A program made the translations under genes and the position numbers. Shown here piece by piece: positions 41,982 to 51,653 of a DNA stretch of 64,000 nt. The DNA lies in assembly GCA_900215285.1 (NCBI GenBank), contig OCMG01000004.1, positions 1,472,001 through 1,536,000 on the forward strand, given 5' to 3'. Under the pieces are notes generated by a model. The model made no database searches. It was not told the origin of the DNA and saw only the letters and a list, made by a program, of their open reading frames with translations. The DNA comes from Ensifer adhaerens. Lineage in GTDB: Bacteria > Pseudomonadota > Alphaproteobacteria > Rhizobiales > Rhizobiaceae. Within the stretch, counting starts at the first letter, position 1. Each line of letters opens with the position of its first letter.

Positions 41982-42165
41982 TCCTCCTCTCCCCTTGTGG
42001 GAGAGGATAGCTCGCCCCAAGAGCCGGAGGCGATTGGCTTGGCGAGCTTGGTGAGGGGGTAGTGGGCGCTAAATGCATGGCGAACCCCCTCACCTGGAAA
42101 ATCTAGCACTTAGCCTTTGGCTAAGATGCTGATTTTCCTTCCTCTCCCACAAGGGGAGAGGCCAG
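41982..42165. repeat. Palindromic intergenic repeat element A, between fdsA and fdhD
   Basis: The outer arms, CTCTCCCCTTGTGGGAGAG-like (41988-42006) and its inverted copy (42141-42161), are each palindromic. An inner pair GTGAGGGGGT (42051-42060) and ACCCCCTCAC (42084-42093) lies between. This matches the style of the RIME-like intergenic mosaic elements of rhizobia. It begins eight bases upstream of the fdhD start, inside the fds operon. Confidence 0.75.
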
Positions 42166-42190
42166 GCTCCGGGTTGCCGCTGCACCATCA

Positions 42191-45073
42191 TCACTCCGCA
42201 GCTTCCATCTTGCCCGCAATCCGGCGTGAGCGACGGGACAATTCGCTGTAATCCTCCTGCCATTCCGACGGACCATTGGAGGGCGAGACCTGCACCGCCG
42301 TCACCTTGTATTCCGGGCAGTTCGTCGCCCAGTCGGAGAAGTCGGTGGTGATGACGTTGGCCTGCGTGTCCGGGTGGTGGAAGGTCGTGTAGACGACGCC
42401 CGGTGCCACGCGGTCTGTGATCAGTGCGCGCAGCGACGTATCGCCGGCGCGCGAGGTGAGCCGTATCCAGTCGCCGTCGCGGATGCCACGGTTTTCGGCG
42501 TCGTGCGGGTGGATTTCCAGCCGGTCCTCGGCGTGCCAGGCGACATTCTCGGTGCGGCGCGTCTGCGCGCCGACATTGTACTGGCTGAGGATGCGGCCCG
42601 TCGTCAGCAGCAGCGGGAAGCGCGGGCCGGTCTTTTCGTCCGTTGCGACATATTCCGTGCGGATGAACTTGCCCTTGCCACGGACGAAGCCGTCGACATG
42701 CATGATCGGCGAGCCCTCGGGATGTTTCTCGTTACAGGGCCACTGCACCGAACCTTTCTCTTCCAGCATCTCGTAGGTCACATTGGCGAAGCTTGGCGTG
42801 GTCGCCGCAATCTCGGCCATGATCTCTGAGGGATGGCTGTAGTTCCAGTTCAGGCCCATCGCCTTCGCCAGTTCCTGCGTCACTTCCCAATCACCATAGC
42901 CGTTCTTCGGGCTCATGACCTTGCGGACGCGGTTGATACGGCGTTCGGCATTGGTGAAGGTGCCGTCCTTTTCGAGGAAGGTCGAGCCCGGCAGGAAGAC
43001 ATGGGCGTAGTTGGCGGTTTCGTTGAGGAACAGGTCCTGAACGACGACGCATTCCATCGCGGCGAGACCGGCCGAGACGTGATGCGTGTCCGGGTCGGAC
43101 TGCAGAATGTCCTCGCCCTGGATGTAGATGCCCTTGAACGTACCTTCGACGGCGGCGTCCAGCATGTTGGGGATGCGCAGGCCCGGCTCGTTATTGAGCT
43201 TCACGCCCCAGAGCTTCTCGAAGACGTCGCGCGTCGCGTCGTCCGAGATGTGGCGATAGCCCGGCAGTTCATGCGGGAAGGAGCCCATGTCGCAGGAGCC
43301 CTGCACATTGTTCTGCCCACGCAGCGGGTTCACGCCGACGCCCTTGCGGCCGATATTGCCGGTCGCCATGGCGAGATTGGCGATGGCCATAACGGTCGTC
43401 GAACCCTGGCTGTGCTCGGTGACGCCGAGGCCGTAATAGATCGCGCCATTGCCGCCGGTGGCGTAGAGGCGCGCAGCCCCACGAATGAGATCGGCGGGCA
43501 CGCCGGAGAGCTTTTCGATCTCTTCCGGGCTGTGGCGCTTCTCGGCGACGAATTCGGCCCAGTCCTGGAATTCGGACCAGTCGCAACGCTCGCGGATGAA
43601 GGCTTCGTTGTAAAGGCCCTCGGTGACGATGACATGCGCGAGCGCGGTGACGATGGCGACATTCGTGCCGGGGCGGAGTGGCAGATGGTAATTCGCCTTC
43701 ACATGCGGGCCATCGACCAGATCGATGCGGCGCGGGTCGATGACGATGAGCTTGGCGCCCTGACGGAGCCGCTTCTTCAGTCGCGAGCCGAAGACCGGGT
43801 GACCGTCGGTCGGGTTGGCGCCGATGACGATGACGACGTCTGTATGCTCTACGCTGTCGAAATCCTGCGTGCCGGCAGACGTGCCGAAGGTCTGGCCGAG
43901 GCCGTAGCCAGTCGGCGAATGGCAGACGCGGGCGCAGGTGTCGACATTGTTGTTGCCGAAGCCGGCGCGGATGAGCTTCTGGACCAGATAGGTCTCTTCA
44001 TTCGTGCAGCGCGAGGAGGTGATGCCGCCGACCGAGTCGCGGCCGTATTGCTTCTGAATCCGGCTAAATTCGCGCGCCGTGTGGGTCAGCGCCTCTTCCC
44101 AGGAGACTTCGCGCCAGGGCTGATCGATGCTCTCACGGATCATGGGGTTGAGGATGCGGTCGCGATGCGTGGCATAGCCCCAGGCGAAGCGGCCCTTGAC
44201 GCAGGAATGGCCGCGATTGGCCTTGCCGTCCTTCCAAGGCACCATGCGGACGAGTTCCTCGCCGCGCATTTCCGCCTTGAAGGAACAGCCGACGCCGCAA
44301 TAGGCGCAGGTGGTGACAGCCGAATGTTCCGGCTGGCCGATCTCGATGACCGACTTCTCCGTCAGCGTTGCGGTCGGGCAGGCCTGCACGCAGGCGCCGC
44401 AGGAGACGCATTCGGAGGAGAGGAAATCCTCATGCATGCCCGGCGAAACACGGCTGTCGAAACCGCGGCCCTCGATGGTCAGCGCGAATGTGCCCTGCAC
44501 CTCTTCGCAGGCACGGACGCAGCGTGAGCAGACGATGCATTTGGCCGGATCGTAGGTGAAGTAGGGATTCGACTCGTCCTTCGGCATCCAGCGGGCGTTT
44601 GTCTCGCCGACGCCGTCGCGCGTCTTCACATGGTTGTCGCCCTCGTAACCGTAGCGCACGTCGCGCAGGCCGACCGCGCCTGCCATGTCCTGAAGCTCGC
44701 AGTCGCCATTGGCGGCGCAGGTGAGACAGTCGAGCGGGTGGTCGGAAATGTAGAGTTCCATCACGCCCTTGCGGATCGCCTTCAGGCGCTCCGTCTGGGT
44801 ATGGACGACCAGGCCTTGCGCGACCGGTGTCGTGCAGGAGGCCGGCGTGCCATTGCGGCCTTCGATCTCGACGAGACAGAGGCGGCAGGAGCCGAAGGCG
44901 TCGACCATGTCGGTGGCGCAGAGCTTCGGCACCTGGATGCCGGCTTCCATCGAAGCACGCATCAGCGACGTGCCTTCCGGGACGGTGATTTCGCGGCCGT
45001 CGATGGTGAGCGTCACGGTCTTTTCGGATTTCGAAGCCGGGGTGCCGTAGTCGATTTCATGGATGAGGGACAT
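42191..45073 (-). CDS. fdsA: NAD+-dependent formate dehydrogenase alpha subunit (Mo-bisPGD)
   Basis: Catalytic subunit oxidising formate to CO2. The 960-aa protein begins with a NuoG-like [2Fe-2S] domain (Cys52, 63, 66, 80), a His/Cys cluster and two ferredoxin-type [4Fe-4S] motifs (CIVCSRCVRACEE, CVSCGACVQACP). The molybdopterin domain follows with CAYCGVGCSFK and CVKGRFAWGY. The Mo ligand is cysteine (CARVCHSPT), not selenocysteine. ATG 45073 follows GGAGACAGTCCC; the upstream extension is arginine-rich and spurious. Soluble, with FdsB and FdsG. Confidence 0.96.
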   Translation of the reverse strand: MSLIHEIDYGTPASKSEKTVTLTIDGREITVPEGTSLMRASMEAGIQVPKLCATDMVDAFGSCRLCLVEIEGRNGTPASCTTPVAQGLVVHTQTERLKAIRKGVMELYISDHPLDCLTCAANGDCELQDMAGAVGLRDVRYGYEGDNHVKTRDGVGETNARWMPKDESNPYFTYDPAKCIVCSRCVRACEEVQGTFALTIEGRGFDSRVSPGMHEDFLSSECVSCGACVQACPTATLTEKSVIEIGQPEHSAVTTCAYCGVGCSFKAEMRGEELVRMVPWKDGKANRGHSCVKGRFAWGYATHRDRILNPMIRESIDQPWREVSWEEALTHTAREFSRIQKQYGRDSVGGITSSRCTNEETYLVQKLIRAGFGNNNVDTCARVCHSPTGYGLGQTFGTSAGTQDFDSVEHTDVVIVIGANPTDGHPVFGSRLKKRLRQGAKLIVIDPRRIDLVDGPHVKANYHLPLRPGTNVAIVTALAHVIVTEGLYNEAFIRERCDWSEFQDWAEFVAEKRHSPEEIEKLSGVPADLIRGAARLYATGGNGAIYYGLGVTEHSQGSTTVMAIANLAMATGNIGRKGVGVNPLRGQNNVQGSCDMGSFPHELPGYRHISDDATRDVFEKLWGVKLNNEPGLRIPNMLDAAVEGTFKGIYIQGEDILQSDPDTHHVSAGLAAMECVVVQDLFLNETANYAHVFLPGSTFLEKDGTFTNAERRINRVRKVMSPKNGYGDWEVTQELAKAMGLNWNYSHPSEIMAEIAATTPSFANVTYEMLEEKGSVQWPCNEKHPEGSPIMHVDGFVRGKGKFIRTEYVATDEKTGPRFPLLLTTGRILSQYNVGAQTRRTENVAWHAEDRLEIHPHDAENRGIRDGDWIRLTSRAGDTSLRALITDRVAPGVVYTTFHHPDTQANVITTDFSDWATNCPEYKVTAVQVSPSNGPSEWQEDYSELSRRSRRIAGKMEAAE

Positions 45074-45131
45074 GGGACTGTCTCCTATGCGGAACGGGGG
45101 AGGACGTGGGCGGCGGCGGTGTGCAGCATGA

Positions 45132-46691
45132 TCATTCCGCCGCCTCCAGCTTGGCTGAGCCCACGAAATCATCGGGGAAATGCGTGATCGCGCTCATGAC
45201 CGGATAGGGCGTGAAGCCGCCGAGTGCGCAGAGCGAGCCGAACTTCATCGTGTTGCAGAGGTCGGTCACGAGGTCGAGGCTCTTCTTCGGCTCGATGCCG
45301 GCGGCGATCCTGTCGATTACCTCGACGCCGCGCGTCGAGCCGATGCGGCAGGGGGTGCATTTGCCGCAGCTTTCGACGGCGCAGAATTCGAAGGCGAAGC
45401 GGGCCATTTTCAGCATGTCGGCGCTGTCGTCGAAGACGGTGATGCCGGCATGGCCGATGAGTCCACCCTTCGCCGCAAAGGCTTCGTAGTCGAAGGGTGT
45501 GTCGAAGAGGGTGGGCGGGAAATAGGCACCGAGTGGGCCGCCGACCTGAGCCGCCTTGATCGGTCGGCCGGTGGCGGTGCCGCCGGCGATCCCCTCGACG
45601 ATTTCGCCGAGCGTGAGACCGAAGGCGGTCTCGTAGAGGCCGGTATGTCTCGCATTGCCGGCGATCTGGATCGGAATCGTGCCGCGCGAACGGCCCATGC
45701 CGAAGTCGCGGTAATATTCCGCGCCCTCGTCCAGGATGATCGGCACGGAGGCGAGCGAGATGACATTGTTGACGACTGTCGGCTTGCCGAACAGGCCTTC
45801 GAGCGCCGGAACCGGCGGCTTGGAGCGGACGACGCCGCGCTTGCCTTCGAGTGCGTTCAGCAGCGATGTCTCCTCGCCGCAGACATAGGCGCCTGCGCCG
45901 ACACGCATTTCCATGTCGAAGGCGTGATGCGAGCCGAGAACAGAGGGGCCGAGAATGCCGGCGGCGCGCGCGATCTCTATCGCCTTGTTGAACACATCGA
46001 TCGCCAGCGGATATTCCGAGCGGTTGAAGATGTAGCCTTTGGTCGCGCCGGTCGCGAGGCCGGCAATGACCATGCCTTCAATCAGCACGAAGGGGTCGCC
46101 TTCCATGATCATGCGGTCGGCAAAGGTGGCGCTGTCGCCCTCGTCGGCATTGCAGACGATGTATTTCTGGGCCGCCTTGGCGTGAAGCACGGTGTTCCAC
46201 TTGATGCCCGTCGGGAAGCCGGCGCCGCCGCGGCCCCGCAGGCCGCTGTCGGTCACTTCCTTGACGATGTCGGCAGCGTGCATGGCAAGCGCCGAGCGCA
46301 GGCCCTTGAGGCCGCCATGGGCTTCATAGTCGGCGAGGGACAGCGGATCGATGACGCCGCAGCGCGCGAAGGTGAGGCGCGTCTGGCTCTTCAGGAAGGG
46401 AATGTCCTCGGTCGGGCCGAGATAGAGCGGATGGCCCGCCTTGCCGTCGAGAAGGCCCGCTTCGATCAGAGGCTCGACATCGGTGGCCTTGACGGGGCCG
46501 TAGGCGATGCGACCTTCCTGCGTTTCGACCTCGACCAGAGGCTCCAGCCAGTGCATTCCGCGCGAGCCGTTACGGACGATGACGGCGTCGTGGCCCTCGG
46601 AGGCGATCGCATATTGCAGGGCCTTGGCGACGTGATTTGCACCGAGTGCGACGGCGGCGGAATCGCGGGGGACGTAAATCTTGATGCTCAT
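45132..46691 (-). CDS. fdsB: NAD+-dependent formate dehydrogenase beta subunit (NuoF-like)
   Basis: Diaphorase subunit reducing NAD+. The 519-aa protein has an N-terminal thioredoxin-like extension, the NADH/FMN site GRGGAGFPTGIKW, YVCGEETSLLNALEG, and the C-terminal [4Fe-4S] motif ESCGKCTPCRIG. It overlaps the fdsG stop by four bases (ATGA), so the two are coupled; 58 bases separate it from fdsA. Confidence 0.95.
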   Translation of the reverse strand: MSIKIYVPRDSAAVALGANHVAKALQYAIASEGHDAVIVRNGSRGMHWLEPLVEVETQEGRIAYGPVKATDVEPLIEAGLLDGKAGHPLYLGPTEDIPFLKSQTRLTFARCGVIDPLSLADYEAHGGLKGLRSALAMHAADIVKEVTDSGLRGRGGAGFPTGIKWNTVLHAKAAQKYIVCNADEGDSATFADRMIMEGDPFVLIEGMVIAGLATGATKGYIFNRSEYPLAIDVFNKAIEIARAAGILGPSVLGSHHAFDMEMRVGAGAYVCGEETSLLNALEGKRGVVRSKPPVPALEGLFGKPTVVNNVISLASVPIILDEGAEYYRDFGMGRSRGTIPIQIAGNARHTGLYETAFGLTLGEIVEGIAGGTATGRPIKAAQVGGPLGAYFPPTLFDTPFDYEAFAAKGGLIGHAGITVFDDSADMLKMARFAFEFCAVESCGKCTPCRIGSTRGVEVIDRIAAGIEPKKSLDLVTDLCNTMKFGSLCALGGFTPYPVMSAITHFPDDFVGSAKLEAAE

Positions 46692-47167
46692 TGGCCAGCC
46701 TCCGCAAGGGCGGCCTTGATGCCGGCAAGGTCTGCACGGCCGATCAGCTCGTTGTCCAGCATGGCGGCTGGGGCGCAGGAACAGAGGCCGAGACAGAAGA
46801 CGGGTTCCAGCGTGACGCGGCCATCGGGTGTCGTCTCATGCCAGTCGATGCCCAGTGCTTCGCGGACCGAATTGCAGAAAGCCTCGCCGCCGATCGACTG
46901 GCAGGCTTCGGCGCGACAGAGCTTCAGCACATGGCGGCCGGCCGGCTCGGCGCGGAAATCATGATAGAAGGTCATGACGCCATGCACTTCGGCGCGCGAC
47001 AGGTTCAGTTCCTTCGCGATCAGTGGCAGGACGGATTGCGGGACATGGCCGAACTCTCCCTGAAGCGCATGCAGGATCGGCAGAAGCGGCCCTTCGAGCG
47101 ACTTCAGCGATGTGACGATCTCAAGCGCGCGCATTTCCACGCCGCCAATGGGATTATGAATATTCAA
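46688..47167 (-). CDS. fdsG: NAD+-dependent formate dehydrogenase gamma subunit (NuoE-like)
   Basis: The [2Fe-2S] NuoE-like subunit, paired with FdsB. Cysteines occur as CRAEACQS and CLGLCSCAP, the C-x4-C ... C-x3-C pattern. The start is read as TTG at 47167 because GGGAGG lies seven bases upstream and the product (159 aa, MNIHNPIGGVE...) matches relatives; ATG 47134 has no clear site, and GTG 47206 adds unsupported residues. First gene of the operon, 111 bases from the LysR 3' end. Confidence 0.88.
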   Translation of the reverse strand: MNIHNPIGGVEMRALEIVTSLKSLEGPLLPILHALQGEFGHVPQSVLPLIAKELNLSRAEVHGVMTFYHDFRAEPAGRHVLKLCRAEACQSIGGEAFCNSVREALGIDWHETTPDGRVTLEPVFCLGLCSCAPAAMLDNELIGRADLAGIKAALAEAGQ

Positions 47168-47263
47168 GGGGCCGACCTCCCGGTGCAATCTCTGCTCACC
47201 GTACACTATGGGGTGACCATGGCTATCGGATGGACGTCGGTCAATATTCCTTATTCGTCATTT

Positions 47264-47280
47264 GATAGAGAATACCTATC
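47264..47280. promoter_or_regulatory. Dyad in front of the fds operon
   Basis: GATAG-N7-CTATC dyad between the LysR stop and fdsG, about 97 bases before the fdsG start. Candidate regulator site; assignment is inferred. Confidence 0.35.
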
Positions 47281-48181
47281 AAGAAATCGCCAACTGTCCC
47301 TTGTCGGCTATCGTCTTTGCCGCTCCGAGGAGGGCGCGAACCAAGGGCGTTGCGGGGTCCCGCGGTGCGGTCACGATGCCGACGAGATGGCCAGTGTCGG
47401 GGCGATCCAGTTCGATCGCGCGAACCTTGTTCTGGTAACCGAAGGCCTCGATCATCCCGGCCGGCAGGATGGTTGCCCATTCGCCTGAAAGCACATGAGA
47501 GAACAGGACGACGATGGAGTTGGATTCCATGCGCGGGCGCGGGCGGGCTCCCACCTCTTCAAAATGGCGATCGATGATGCGGCGGTTCTGCATGTCCGTG
47601 GTGAGGAGACAGAGATCGGCGGCCGCAGCGTCCTCCCAGGTAATACGCGTACGACTTGCGAGCGGATGCTGCCGCGCGACGAGCATGTAATAGCGCTCGT
47701 TATAAAGCGGAATCGTCTGAACCCGGCCGACGGGCTCTCCGCCGAGATAGGTCAGCCCTGCATCCACTTCGAAATTCTCGATCAATTCGAGGATCTGGTC
47801 CGATGTCGCTGAGCGGATCGAAAACGTGACCTCCGGGTGACGCTTCTTGAAGATCTCCGTCACCTTCGGGGTGAATGCCAGCGCAGTCGGGATGACAGCG
47901 AGGCGCAAATGGCCTGACAGGCCGGAGCGAACTTCCCGCATCTCATCGCGCAGCGCACGTGTATCGGCCACGATCTTGCGCGCCCAGATCAGCACGCGCT
48001 CACCTTCCGGCGTCAGTCCCTGAAAGCGTGATCCGCGCTGAACAAGAAGGACGCCCAATTGTTCTTCGAGCTGGCGAATTCCTGCAGACAAGGTGGGTTG
48101 AGTCACGCCACATTCCTCTGCCGCGCGCCCGAAGTGCCGGGATCTTGCCAGAGCGATGAAGAATTCGAGCTTTGATATCAT
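47279..48181 (-). CDS. LysR-family regulator upstream of fds
   Basis: The 300-aa regulator has the HTH FGRAAEECGVTQPTLSAGIRQLE and an effector domain with NSIVVLFSHVLSGEWATILP. Its position just before fdsGBACD on the same strand, and its similarity of layout to FdsR-type regulators, suggest control of formate dehydrogenase; it also follows coxSLM. ATG 48181 (MISKLEFF) is chosen as in relatives, though its ribosome-binding site is weak; a GTG at 48232 is the alternative. Confidence 0.87.
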   Translation of the reverse strand: MISKLEFFIALARSRHFGRAAEECGVTQPTLSAGIRQLEEQLGVLLVQRGSRFQGLTPEGERVLIWARKIVADTRALRDEMREVRSGLSGHLRLAVIPTALAFTPKVTEIFKKRHPEVTFSIRSATSDQILELIENFEVDAGLTYLGGEPVGRVQTIPLYNERYYMLVARQHPLASRTRITWEDAAAADLCLLTTDMQNRRIIDRHFEEVGARPRPRMESNSIVVLFSHVLSGEWATILPAGMIEAFGYQNKVRAIELDRPDTGHLVGIVTAPRDPATPLVRALLGAAKTIADKGQLAIS

Positions 48182-48259
48182 GCGTTGCTGATCCAGTAAT
48201 CCGGTGCCGTTCAGCCCTGTTTCGTGAGCCACTTATCTTTCAAAGCGCCGAAACTGATA

Positions 48260-48280
48260 TTCGTTATGGAATATAACGAA
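48260..48280. promoter_or_regulatory. Perfect 8-bp dyad upstream of the fds LysR gene
   Basis: TTCGTTAT-GGAAT-ATAACGAA, ~80 bases upstream of the LysR start. The symmetry and length suit a LysR dimer site, possibly autoregulatory. No experimental basis. Confidence 0.45.
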
Positions 48281-48364
48281 CTTTTTACATTGGGCTTTCC
48301 TATTGATAACGCAGCGATGCGTGCTTTGGATTTATCGCCCACCAAAAATACTGTCCCGTCTTGC

Positions 48365-48399
48365 AAAAAAAATCCGCGGCCCGTGATGTGGCCGCGGAT
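48365..48399 (-). terminator. Rho-independent terminator after coxM
   Basis: Read on the minus strand, a perfect 10-bp stem ATCCGCGGCC/GGCCGCGGAT is followed by eight T. It closes the coxSLM operon and separates it from LysR-fds. Confidence 0.9.
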
Positions 48400-48423
48400 C
48401 AGGAATGTCTGCCTTCTCGAGTT

Positions 48424-49221
48424 TCAGCCGGCGGCGGCAACCGCGCGCTTCGCCATGACCTTCACCAGATTGGCGCGATAATCGGAGTTGCCATGGATAT
48501 CGGCCATCATCATGCCGGCATCGACCGAGACGGCCGCGAGCGCGTCCGGAGACCATGCAGCCTTCAGTGCGGCTTCCATGCCCGTATGCCGGAAGACGCC
48601 GTTGGAGCCGGCACCGGTGACGGCGACGCGCACATCCGATCCCTTCTTGGCGACGAAGACGCCGGCCATGGCGTACCGCGATGCCGGGTTCGGGAACTTC
48701 TGGTAGGCGGCCTTGTCCGGGGCTTCAAAGGAGAAGGACACGATGATCTCTCCATCTTCGAGCGCCGTTTCGAACATGCCGACAAAAAAGTCGTCTGCGG
48801 CGATCTCGCGCTTGTTGGTCTTGACAGTCATGTTGAGCGCCAGAACGGCGGACGGGTAGTCCGCTGCCGGATCGTCATTGGCGACGGAGCCGCCGATCGT
48901 GCCCATGTGGCGGACATGAGGGTCGCCGATATGGCTCGCCAGATGGCAGAGCGCCGGGCATACGGCCTTGAGCGCATCCGAGCTTGCGACATCGTAATGC
49001 GACGTACCGGCGCCGATCGTGACATTGCGGCCGTTGACCGTGATACCCTTCATGGAGTCGATGTGACGCAGGTCGATCAGGTCAGACGGAGCAGCGAGGC
49101 GCTGCTTCATCGTTGCGATCAGCGTCATGCCGCCGGCGAGGTACTTGCCCTCGCCAGCATTGCCCATCAATTGGGCTGCCTCGTCCACGGAAGAGGCGCG
49201 GTGGTAATTCGTCTCATACAT
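48424..49221 (-). CDS. coxM: Aerobic CO-dehydrogenase-like FAD subunit (medium)
   Basis: FAD subunit of a molybdenum hydroxylase of the CO/xanthine dehydrogenase family. The 265-aa protein has the FAD motifs AGGMTLIATMK (~32) and TIGGSVANDDPAADYP (~108). Third gene of coxS-L-M, the order of form II enzymes. Together with CoxL and CoxS it likely passes electrons to an external acceptor. Confidence 0.92.
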   Translation of the reverse strand: MYETNYHRASSVDEAAQLMGNAGEGKYLAGGMTLIATMKQRLAAPSDLIDLRHIDSMKGITVNGRNVTIGAGTSHYDVASSDALKAVCPALCHLASHIGDPHVRHMGTIGGSVANDDPAADYPSAVLALNMTVKTNKREIAADDFFVGMFETALEDGEIIVSFSFEAPDKAAYQKFPNPASRYAMAGVFVAKKGSDVRVAVTGAGSNGVFRHTGMEAALKAAWSPDALAAVSVDAGMMMADIHGNSDYRANLVKVMAKRAVAAAG

Positions 49222-49234
49222 GGTTGCTTCTCCC

Positions 49235-51580
49235 TCAGTGGCCGTGCAGCGCAGCCCAGACCTTGGCGGGCGTGGCGGGCATGGTCAGGTTGTTGTTGCC
49301 GATGGCGTCGGTGATGGCATTGATCACCGCCGGCGGCGAGCCGATGGCGCCGGCCTCGCCGCAGCCCTTGATGCCGAGCGGATTGCTCGTGCAGGGCGTG
49401 GTCTGGTGCGACACCTTGTAGGACGGCAGATCGTCAGCACGCGGCATGGCATAGTCCATGTAGCTCGCCGTCAGCAACTGGCCGGTCGAGGCGTCATATT
49501 GCACGCCTTCCAGCAGTGCCTGGCCGATGCCCTGGGCGATGCCGCCATGGACTTGTCCCTCGACAATCATCGGGTTGATGATGTTGCCGAAATCGTCGGC
49601 GGCGACAAACTGGACGAGCTTGGTCTTGCCGGTATCCGGATCGACCTCGACTTCGCAGATGTAGCAGCCGGCCGGGAAGGTGAAGTTGGCCGGATCGTAG
49701 AATGCGCCTTCCTTCAGGCCGGGCTCCATGCCGGCCGGCAGGTTATGTGCGGTATAGGCGGAGAGCGCCACCTGGAACCACGGAACCGACTTGTCGGTGC
49801 CGGCGACCTTCAGTTCGCCATTCTCGATGACGATGTCGCTTTCGGACGCTTCCAGCAGGTGTGCGGCGATCTTCTTTGCCTTGACCTCGACCTTGTCGAG
49901 CGCCTTGGCGATGGCCGACATGCCGACTGCGCCCGAACGTGACCCGTAGGTGCCCATGCCCATCTGCACCTTGTCCGTGTCGCCATGAACGATGGAGATG
50001 CTGTCGAGCGGTACGCCGAGGCGCGTGGCGACGAGCTGTGCGAAGGTCGTCTCATGGCCCTGGCCGTGGCTGTGCGAGCCGGTGAGCACTTCGATCGTGC
50101 CAACCGCGTTGACGCGCACTTCGGCCGATTCCCAGAGGCCGACGCCGGCGCCGAGCGAGCCGACCGCAGCGGACGGCGCGATGCCGCAGGCCTCGATATA
50201 GCAGCTCATGCCGATGCCGCGCTTCTTGCCGCGCCGCTCGGCTTCCGCCTTGCGGGCCGGGAAGCCGGCCCAGTCGGCTTCCGCCATGGCCGCGTCCAGC
50301 GAGGCCTGGAAGTTGCCGGTGTCGTAATTCATGATGACCGGCGTCTGGTGCGGGAACTGGCGGATGAAGTTGATCGAGCGCAGCTCGGCCGGGGAAATCC
50401 CCAGTTCGCGGGCTGCCGTTTCCATCGTGCGTTCCAGCAGATAGGTCGCCTCCGGACGGCCGGCTCCACGATACGCATCGACCGGCGCGGTGTTGGTGTA
50501 GACCGCATGGACGTTGGCGTAGATCGCCGGCAGATCATACTGGCCAGAGAGCAGCGTCGCATAGAGATAGGTCGGAACGGCGCCCGAGAAGAGCGACATG
50601 TAGGCGCCGAAATTGGCGATCGTGTCGACCTTGAGCGCCGTGACGCGATGGTTCGCGTCGAAGGCCATCTTCACCTTGGAGACATGGTCGCGGCCATGGG
50701 CGTCGGTGAGGAAGGCTTCGGTGCGGTCAGACGTCCACTTGACCGGAACGCCAGTCTTCTTCGATGCCCAGAGGCAGGTGATTTCTTCTGGATAGATATA
50801 GATCTTCGAGCCGAAACCGCCGCCGACATCGGGGGCAATGACGCGCAGCTTGTTTTCCGGCGCGACATTATAGAAGGCGCTCATCACGAGGCGGGCCACA
50901 TGCGGATTCTGGCTCGTCGTGTAGCAGGTGTAGTGATCCTCGGCCGAGTCGTAGATGCCAAGTGCTGCACGCGGCTCCATCGGGTTCGGCGAGAGGCGGT
51001 TGTTGTGGATTTCTATCTCGGTGACGTGTGCGGCAGAGGCAAGTGCTGCATCGACCGCGCTTTCGTCGCCGATATGCCAGTCGTAAATCTGGTTGCCGGG
51101 GGCATTGGCGTGGATCTGCGGCGCGCCGGGCTTGAGCGCGTCGACGGCCTCGGTCACGGCCGGGAGCACGTCGTAATCAACGACGACGGCTTCGGCGGCG
51201 TCGCGTGCCTCGCCGAGGCTGTCAGCCACGACGATGGCCACGGCGTCGCCGACGTAACGAACCGTCTCGTAGGCGAGAGGACGCCAGTCGCCCATGTTCA
51301 TCGGCGAGCCATCTTTCGAGTGGATCATCCAACCGCAGATCAGGCTGCCGATGCCGTCTTCCTTCATCGACTTGCCTTCCAGCACGTCGATGACGCCCGG
51401 CATCTCCTTGGCGGCGGAGAGATCTATACTCTTGATCCTCGCATGTGCATGGGGACTGCGGACGAAGACCGCATATTTCATCCCCGGCACTTTCATGTCG
51501 TCTACATACCGGCCCTTACCGGTCAGGAAGCGCTTGTCTTCCTTGCGCGCCACGCGTGCGCCAATACCTTCAACACCCAT
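49235..51580 (-). CDS. coxL: Aerobic CO-dehydrogenase-like molybdenum subunit, form II (large)
   Basis: Molybdopterin-cytosine-dinucleotide catalytic subunit of 781 aa. The active-site loop reads AYRGAGR, the form II signature, rather than the AYRCSFR of authentic (form I) CO dehydrogenase with its Cu-S-Mo site. The C-terminal catalytic glutamate is present in GCGEAGAIGSPPAV. Form II proteins may oxidise CO poorly or act on other substrates, so the native substrate is uncertain. It starts 13 bases upstream of coxM. Confidence 0.93.
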   Translation of the reverse strand: MGVEGIGARVARKEDKRFLTGKGRYVDDMKVPGMKYAVFVRSPHAHARIKSIDLSAAKEMPGVIDVLEGKSMKEDGIGSLICGWMIHSKDGSPMNMGDWRPLAYETVRYVGDAVAIVVADSLGEARDAAEAVVVDYDVLPAVTEAVDALKPGAPQIHANAPGNQIYDWHIGDESAVDAALASAAHVTEIEIHNNRLSPNPMEPRAALGIYDSAEDHYTCYTTSQNPHVARLVMSAFYNVAPENKLRVIAPDVGGGFGSKIYIYPEEITCLWASKKTGVPVKWTSDRTEAFLTDAHGRDHVSKVKMAFDANHRVTALKVDTIANFGAYMSLFSGAVPTYLYATLLSGQYDLPAIYANVHAVYTNTAPVDAYRGAGRPEATYLLERTMETAARELGISPAELRSINFIRQFPHQTPVIMNYDTGNFQASLDAAMAEADWAGFPARKAEAERRGKKRGIGMSCYIEACGIAPSAAVGSLGAGVGLWESAEVRVNAVGTIEVLTGSHSHGQGHETTFAQLVATRLGVPLDSISIVHGDTDKVQMGMGTYGSRSGAVGMSAIAKALDKVEVKAKKIAAHLLEASESDIVIENGELKVAGTDKSVPWFQVALSAYTAHNLPAGMEPGLKEGAFYDPANFTFPAGCYICEVEVDPDTGKTKLVQFVAADDFGNIINPMIVEGQVHGGIAQGIGQALLEGVQYDASTGQLLTASYMDYAMPRADDLPSYKVSHQTTPCTSNPLGIKGCGEAGAIGSPPAVINAITDAIGNNNLTMPATPAKVWAALHGH

Positions 51581-51653
51581 TTCTGATCCTCCCAGAAGAG
51601 CGAATAACGAAAAGTGATTTCAGCGAGCTATCGAAAGTTTCGGCATTGCTTCC

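Noticed and set aside
42833..44527. A 564-codon plus-strand open frame opposite fdsA
   Set aside because: Composition reflects the reverse complement of fdsA; no domain or ribosome-binding site.
42191..45073. Selenocysteine-containing formate dehydrogenase
   Set aside because: The Mo-ligand codon is an ordinary cysteine (CARVCHSPT), with no in-frame TGA.
49235..51580. Functional form I CO dehydrogenase
   Set aside because: The active-site loop is AYRGAGR, not AYRCSFR, and maturation genes are missing nearby.
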